NCBI GenBank assembly: GCA_963556255.1
Contig: OY744616.1
Location: 2,250,831 to 2,314,830, forward strand
Reading direction: 5' to 3'
Length of the DNA: 64,000 nucleotides
DNA from: Allolobophora icterica
Lineage: Eukaryota > Annelida > Clitellata > Crassiclitellata > Lumbricidae
In this document: positions 58,819 to 64,000 of the stretch, piece by piece
Layout: every line of letters starts with the position of its first letter
Numbering within the stretch: the stretch's first letter is position 1
Made by a program: the position numbers and the translations under genes
Notes under the pieces: model-generated
What the model was told of the DNA's origin: nothing
Seen by the model: the letters and a program-made list of their open reading frames with translations, nothing else
Database searches by the model: none

Positions 58819-61225
58819 GGTGTGTCTATAATATGAAGTTTCAAAATTAATATCGGCCAGTTTGTTTTTGTGTTCCACCTTGAGAAACATTAACATTTGC
58901 CAAATTAGATGAAAATCAAAAGAGATTTAGAACTGGCGCAAAGCCCGGGAAAAATTACCACTTAGAAAACAATGTCATACATTGTAATTCTCGAAGATCC
59001 AAACAATTTCAACACTTAAACATAAAAAATAAGGCAAAAGCAAACCAAGAACCTGCAGTTATTTGTCATTACCTAGTCCCTTTAGTGCTTTTGGGAATCT
59101 ATTTCGATGGTATTCAACCATTTGAAAAACAAATTGTTTCTCTTCCTCGTTTCGAACCAGGGCTTCATTGAAGGACTGCATTAGAGCCACTCCTCTCTCC
59201 GCTAAATCGTTCGTCACTCTTAGGGCGGATATAATGTCTTTCGCCTCATTGAACGAATGCTCTGACTCCCGTATTGTTGTGGATCTCGATCAAGAAAAGC
59301 GTAATCGAATTTGAGGAGCTGGAAAAGTTTGATGGTAGAAGTAGTAAAAAAATCGGATAGCGCTTTTGTAGATGGATCTTGTATGGGAGGAAGCCTCTTT
59401 GGAGGTTCGTCGGATCCCTGATTGTTGCGCATGTTATAGACCATGCGCTGTTTTTCGTCGAAGGTGACTGAATCGTCAAAAAGGCTGAGGCCAACCAAGG
59501 TCTCCGACAAATACCAAATGTGTCGGGAAAATGCTGTTAGGGCTACCTGTGAGACTTCCTTGTCTGGGTAAGTATGGATTGCCTTCAAGAATTGAAGATC
59601 GTTCCTTGGGGCTTCAATGGGTGATGTACAGGTGAACCAGTACTCCACGTAGGTTGTGGTCACAAAAAGTGAAACTCGAAGTAGATGATTCCACATCTTT
59701 TGAGAGTAAGATTGTCGAGATGCCCTCTGGTGTTGTTGAATGGGAAACTGCTATCTGAAAAGCCACATCTTGATTGCATAAACCGCACGTGCCATCCAAC
59801 GCGCGCGGTGAAATGCCTCTGGGTACCTGAACTTTATTCTTTTCGGTGGAATTCCTCCTAGGAAAATGACTGTTAGTTCTAGTAGCTCTTCGTAGTCGTC
59901 TCTGTGGTATTCAGCATTCAGTTGCTGCAGTGCGAAGGTGATGACATTCTCTCGAATTTCTTTGACTCTTTGTGCTGCGTCTTTATCCTCTATTGCTGTG
60001 CGATACTTGGTCTGATCGATTTGCGGCCAGAAGTCACGGAAATGACTGAAGAGTTCCAATTTTGGAGACCTTACAGAATCATGCAGTGAAAATACCTTTT
60101 CCAGAACAATTTCAGAAACATGATGTCGACAGGTAAGGTTCAAGAGGTCTTTTCCTAATTCCGTTTCCAGCTTGATGCATACGCCGCCCTTGCAACCCAT
60201 GTTACTCGCCGTGGTGTCGAAACGCATGGCCACGATTCTGTCTTCCAATCCCCAACTTCTGATCTCGGCCAAACACGCATCTGCCATGAAGGCAGCAGTC
60301 CCGGATTGGAGTTTGGGGATGGCCAATAGTTTGGTCACATCCTTACCAGATACCATTATTGGAAGACGATCAACACACACTCGTCCAGTTTCTGTAAAAT
60401 CTGGCATGATCTTGCTGTCCCAGTGGATAGTAAGGGGAACCTTCGGATCGAAAGATTCACGAATCTCAGCTGCTATAGGCTGCACGGTTATCCTTCCTTG
60501 CTCGATGGATAGCAGAAGGACTGAAGATCAGCTCACCAGCTGGTGCTGCATATAGATTGGATGCAGCGAGAGCAGAGAAAATGTGAGGCATTCCTGCTGC
60601 TGGTTTTGGTACGATCTAGAGCTGCTGCAACATCACGGGTAACTACAGAGATTGTTCCCTTTTGCCGCTTTGGTGGTCCAGCTGACGCTGAAGGTTCTAT
60701 AGTTCTCTTTCTGAGCTATTTGATGACGCCTCTGCCTCAGATGATGTTGCCAACAGAGAAACCTCCGTCGCTACCGCCATGCTTGCACGATATTGTCTTG
60801 GGCGAGGGAATTATTGTTGTAGTAAGATTGCTCCGATCGGAAACCACGACATTATCTGATTGGCACAAACTCATTCGGGGATCAAAAACATACTCTTACC
60901 AATGGAGACAGCCACTCGCGTTAAATACCATGCTATTGATGTAGCACCAGGTGTCTCCTCTAGAAAACCACAATAGCTTAATTAATTACTATAATTATGT
61001 TGAAGATCGAAAACACGAAGAACAGACATCGTAACGTCTAAAATTTTGGCCAAACCGAGACAGGTCACCGGGTTCCTAATTTCGGTCGCCTTGCGCCAGT
61101 CCTAAATGTTCAGCTATCGCGATATAATTTCGGATATGGCGTTTATACGCTAATTGGCATGATAATTCGAACTGGCCGTTAAAAGATCTTTGAGTTAAAA
61201 AAATCATGTGCATCATAAAAACACC

Positions 61226-61230
<5 letters not shown>
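58815..61230. mobile_element. Decayed autonomous TIR transposon in (AT)n
   Basis: The ends read ATTAGGGTGTGTCTATAATATG and, inverted, ATTAGGGTGTTTTTATGATG, each followed inwards by CGGCCAGTT. The element splits an (AT)n tract (58767-58815 and 61229-61288). The U1 counterpart near 11230-11262 is uninterrupted. It carries the transposase relic at 59059-60780. A TA duplication is likely but is hidden by the microsatellite. Confidence 0.8.
59059..60780 (-). pseudogene. Transposase relic of the element at 58815-61230
   Basis: Pieced across frames, the minus strand reads TRDVAAALDRTKTSSRNASH, FSPSAIHRARKDNRA, TIHWDSKIMPD, VDRLPIMVSG, MRFDTTASNMGCKGG, CRHHVSEIVLEKVF, RARWMARAVYAIK, LSLFDDSV and LAERGVALMQSFNEAL. 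I recall this order from a transposase family common in cnidarian and arthropod genomes and often annotated as uncharacterised. The Asp of HWDSK and RFDTT are possible catalytic residues. Lesions are frameshifts near 60700, 60570, 60475 and 59277 and a TAG at 59751-59753. The superfamily name is not certain. Confidence 0.7.
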
Positions 61231-61291
<61 letters not shown>

Positions 61292-61370
61292 AAGCGTATA
61301 ATACAACGGTATTTGATATTGCCCTCCTTCTTCCAAAGTTCAGAAGTGCGGATACGACCATACAACAGAA

Positions 61371-61460
61371 CATCGATTGCGCAGAGCTGCTGCAGTTGTG
61401 AGGGAAGGGCTCGCTCGAGACCCCTCGGGCGAGACTGGAACGGGTACCCTCTGCGTTTCA
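61371..61460 (+). other. CpG-rich candidate exon (U6 copy of 11341-11428)
   Basis: The reading frame and the GTAAGTAAG donor are preserved, but the ATG is ATT and CTGCTG is inserted (CEGRARSRPLGRDW). Same caveats as the U1 copy. Confidence 0.25.
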
Positions 61461-61519
61461 GTAAGTAAGCAAGCATATTCTTTATTAAACCGGTTTCTGA
61501 AGAGAATCAGTATGAATAA

Positions 61520-62225
61520 CAGTGGCGCCGCCTGACTCCAAAAAAGTGGAAGCAAACTCGCAAACATAATTAAGACATAAAACATTGCCGGTCATTTTAG
61601 TCAATGAGTGGTCATCATCATTTATGTGATAATGAAGCATAAATGAACATTACATAGGCCACCACTAGGCCTACCTAGACGAAAACTCTTAAAGTCTTAA
61701 ACATTTACACTCTGTGAAAGTGATGACAACGCAATATCATGCTGTCATTAAAAATTTTTGTGAAACTTTCATCATGCCATTTGAATGATTTTGTCACTAG
61801 CAACCATTGTCGCTGGGATGCTAACGGCCGCTCGTCAGCTTTACGCAAGGACATTCTTAACTTAATATCACTAAGTTGATAATAACTAAAACGCAATAAA
61901 AATAAACACTCTCGTATTGTTTACTACGTCATGACGCGTAACGTCCGCAGCAGAGATAGGCAGTGGTTCTAACACAGACTACAGCAGTGGTTCTAACACA
62001 GACTACACGTCTTCTGAACCACTTAAAACCCTTGTTATGTTATGTTATGTTATGTTATGTTATGTTATGTTATGTTATACGAGGCTCACGCTGTAGACTG
62101 CAACCATTGAGCTACTAACAATAACGTATTGTGTGCACAGTGTGCTTATGCTAATACATTTTTCCCGTCCATAAATTCTTAAACCTTAATTATTTCACGC
62201 ATTTAGATTCAGACTTGGTCAACGT
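61520..62225. other. Flank shared with 11500-12545, with (ATGTT)n
   Basis: It aligns with U1 except for a (TTATG)n tract (62032-62078), a duplicated GCAGTGGTTCTAACACAGACTAC word in broken form (61960-62010), and the absence of foldback element 1 (empty site near 62170-62181). Confidence 0.55.
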
Positions 62226-62229
62226 AGGG

Positions 62230-63190
62230 ACTGTCACCAGGGAGGTACCCAAGTCGGACCAACCTGAGTACGATGAAATTGAAGCCTATTGTTATCCTGC
62301 TGCCGAGCAAACCCTATCATGCAGGACTCGCACACAGCATGTGCGCTACCATGGTGGCGCGAACCACGTTGAAAAGATCTGGGTCCTTAAGGCCAGGAGC
62401 GTTTAAAATGCGTTGGCCTAATGCATACAACGACTGCCTGACCTTGCAGCATATCCGGGTGATAAGCGTTTCAAAGCTAAGGGTTTCCGAGAACGTTACC
62501 CCTAGGACAGTCATTTCATCTACTCTAGTAACTCCGGGTGTGACTGGTGTAACCATCCCCTCCCCTCCCTCTACCCTCTTCGTCCTAACCAGCATCTCAT
62601 AGGTCTTACTCTGATTTAGCTTGAGATTACATGTCTCTGCCCATCTTTCAAAGTGGTCCAGCTCTTTTTGACTGTAGAAGCATTGGACGAGGGTATCATC
62701 AGATAACTCTCATCAGCATATTTTAACATTCTTTTTCCATGGTGCAGCGTTTTTACTTTTGATATGATTGTTATGAAATTGACAGGCCCTGAACCTGACC
62801 TCTGGAGAAATGCCACCGAGCCAAAAAATCATAGTTCAATCGCAGTCCAAGATTTCTACCGCGTCCAAAGAAAAGAGTGCCGTGTCAACAAAATGAAAAT
62901 CGATAGGACTGTTACGGTTCGAGATTCAAGGGTCAAGCAGGCGGATAGTCAGAGTATGATGGCGTTCGATGTTCATTATAATATTAAGGCTATTCGTACA
63001 AGTGATTGAACAGACTTACACTTGCCGTTGAGTCCACTTGATGAGTCATCAACGTAGACATAGCAATCGCAATTGGACCAGAACAACAAATCGAAACACG
63101 AACAGTTTCGATGTTCACCGCGGTTTGAACCGGAAGCAACTAGAATTTCTTCCACAGCTGGCTGCACGTGTTCGACTTGAGAAGACTTCA
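62230..63190 (-). mobile_element. Decayed LINE reverse-transcriptase fragment (U6 copy)
   Basis: Same element as 12560-13520. It reads GSGSGPVNFITIISKVKTLHHG, then LGVTFSETLSFETLITRICC and ALGQRILNAPGLKDPDLFN. The thumb region is slightly better preserved than in U1. Confidence 0.65.
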
Positions 63191-63243
63191 ACTCAGCGTT
63201 TCCTGTCAGAAGAATACTTCTAACGTTTACAAGTATGCTTGTG

Positions 63244-63403
63244 TGTATGTGTAGGTATGTATGTATGTATGTATGTATGTATGCATGTATGTATGTATGT
63301 ATGTATGTATGTATGTATGTATGTATGTATGTATGTATGTATGTATGTATGTATGTATGTATGTATGTATGTATGTATGTATGTATGTATGTATGTATGT
63401 ATG
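63244..63403. repeat. (GTAT)n microsatellite
   Basis: About 38 GTAT units. The paralogous tract at 13570-13600 has only a few. Confidence 0.95.
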
Positions 63404-63696
63404 GGGATACGGAAATTTCGCCCCCGGAAGATTCACCCCCGACATTTCGCCCCCGGCAAGATTCGCCCCCGGAAGTTAATTCGCCTCCGGGATCTATGAT
63501 GAAAATGTTACTAAGTTTAGAAGCTGGATTAGCGATGAAAATGTAACTAGAAGACTAGAAGCGGGATCTATGATGAAAATGTAACTAAGATTAGAAGCTG
63601 GATCGACGGGGGCGAAACTTCCGGGGCGAAATGTCGGGGGCGAATCTTCCGGGGGCGAATCTTCCAGGGGCGAAAAGTCCTAGAACCGTATGTATG
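63395..63696. mobile_element. Foldback element 3 (TU-like)
   Basis: The element (63404-63687, 284 bp) has arms made of TTCGCCCCCGGAAGAT-like 15-17 bp units, inverted between ends. Its core has AGAAGCTGGAT and GCGATGAAAATGTAAC repeats, matching the core minisatellite of foldback elements 1 and 2. GTATGTATG flanks both sides, though the left copy is inside a microsatellite. The U1 paralogue (near 13605) lacks the element. Confidence 0.8.
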
Positions 63697-63880
63697 CGTG
63701 ATCGTTTTTCTGTGTACGTGTGTATGTAAGTATGTCTGTGTATTTGGTACATACATCTGTGTATGCATTTGTGCATGTATGAATGGATGAGTTTGCATAT
63801 ACATGTATGTATTTATGTTTGCATAATATATGTATGTGGGAATGCATGCATATCATATCATATATCATATCATATCATAT
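63697..63880. repeat. GTAT-rich tract and (ATATC)n LINE tail
   Basis: Matches 13605-13790 of U1. Confidence 0.8.
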
Positions 63881-64000
63881 ATGGTTATTTATAAAGCGCC
63901 GCTCACAGTACAGACTGTACAGAGGCGCTCCCAGCGTGACAGCCCCGAGGGAATAGGAAGGTCTTCAGGCCTAGGAGAGATGAGGGCGAGATTCCAAACA
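63880..64000 (-). mobile_element. CR1-like LINE 3' end, continues beyond the window
   Basis: Near-identical to 13790-13900 (GGGAGCGCCTCTGTACAGTC, then GCGCTTTATAAATAACC). It shows that the U1/U6 duplication extends past the right edge. Confidence 0.75.

Noticed and set aside
58815..58822. TTAGGG as interstitial telomeric repeat
   Set aside because: Only one copy, and it forms part of the element's terminal inverted repeat.
60172..60944. Plus-strand ORFs of 127 and 133 codons
   Set aside because: Antisense to the recognisable transposase relic; no domain of their own.

Overview
The window is eukaryotic, metazoan and repeat-rich. It has introns with consensus splice sites, C2H2 zinc-finger exons, non-LTR retrotransposons with microsatellite tails, tRNA-derived SINEs, TIR DNA transposons and long microsatellites. 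I see no rRNA or functional tRNA gene and no prokaryotic feature. The organism is probably an echinoderm. Two things point that way: the octamer TAGGCCTA, which I recall as common in echinoderm DNA, and three foldback elements whose arms are short tandem repeats with 8-9 bp target duplications, the architecture I recall for sea-urchin TU elements. Assignment to species is not possible.

The backbone is a tandem array of one minus-strand gene family (units U0 to U6). Each unit runs leftwards: a promoter with a short non-coding first exon (AAAATGGCG motif, GTAAGTTA donor), an intron of about 0.9-1.6 kb, and one large exon coding a short Ser/Gln-rich leader plus 13-27 C2H2 fingers. Coding exons are at 4654-6486, 22465-24867, 31166-32738 (pseudogene), 39006-40904, 44807-46603 and 53280-55190. 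U0 has only its promoter and part of its intron in the window. Beyond each stop codon lie decayed fingers, so the ancestral exon was longer. U1 and U6 are sister units whose similarity extends over several kb of flank (about 6.5-14.1 kb against 55.2-64.0 kb).

Other genes are few. A plus-strand two-exon gene for a small repeat protein lies at 50287-51416, with a pseudogene copy at 35344-35908. A C-terminal coding exon lies at 57587-57903, with a nonsense-mutated copy at 8550-8878. A possible signal-peptide exon lies at 26859-26970. The remainder is mobile DNA: CR1/L2-like LINE fragments, SINEs, a PIF/Harbinger-like MITE (37017-37968), a hAT-like MITE (26373-26744), a TCGA-rich TIR element (14180-15176), a TIR element with iterated palindromes (19416-21617), a decayed transposase-bearing element (58815-61230) and the three foldback elements.

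The most interesting observation comes from comparing paralogous copies. TAGGCCTA and its variants appear to arise by insertion. At about 19 sites one copy has a plain TA, and another has TA plus a 3-7 nt G/C core plus a second TA. One such event lengthens a zinc-finger linker in frame (5586-5593). Another creates a stop codon (8695-8702). This looks like a TA-targeted micro-insertion or footprint process that has continued since the units duplicated.
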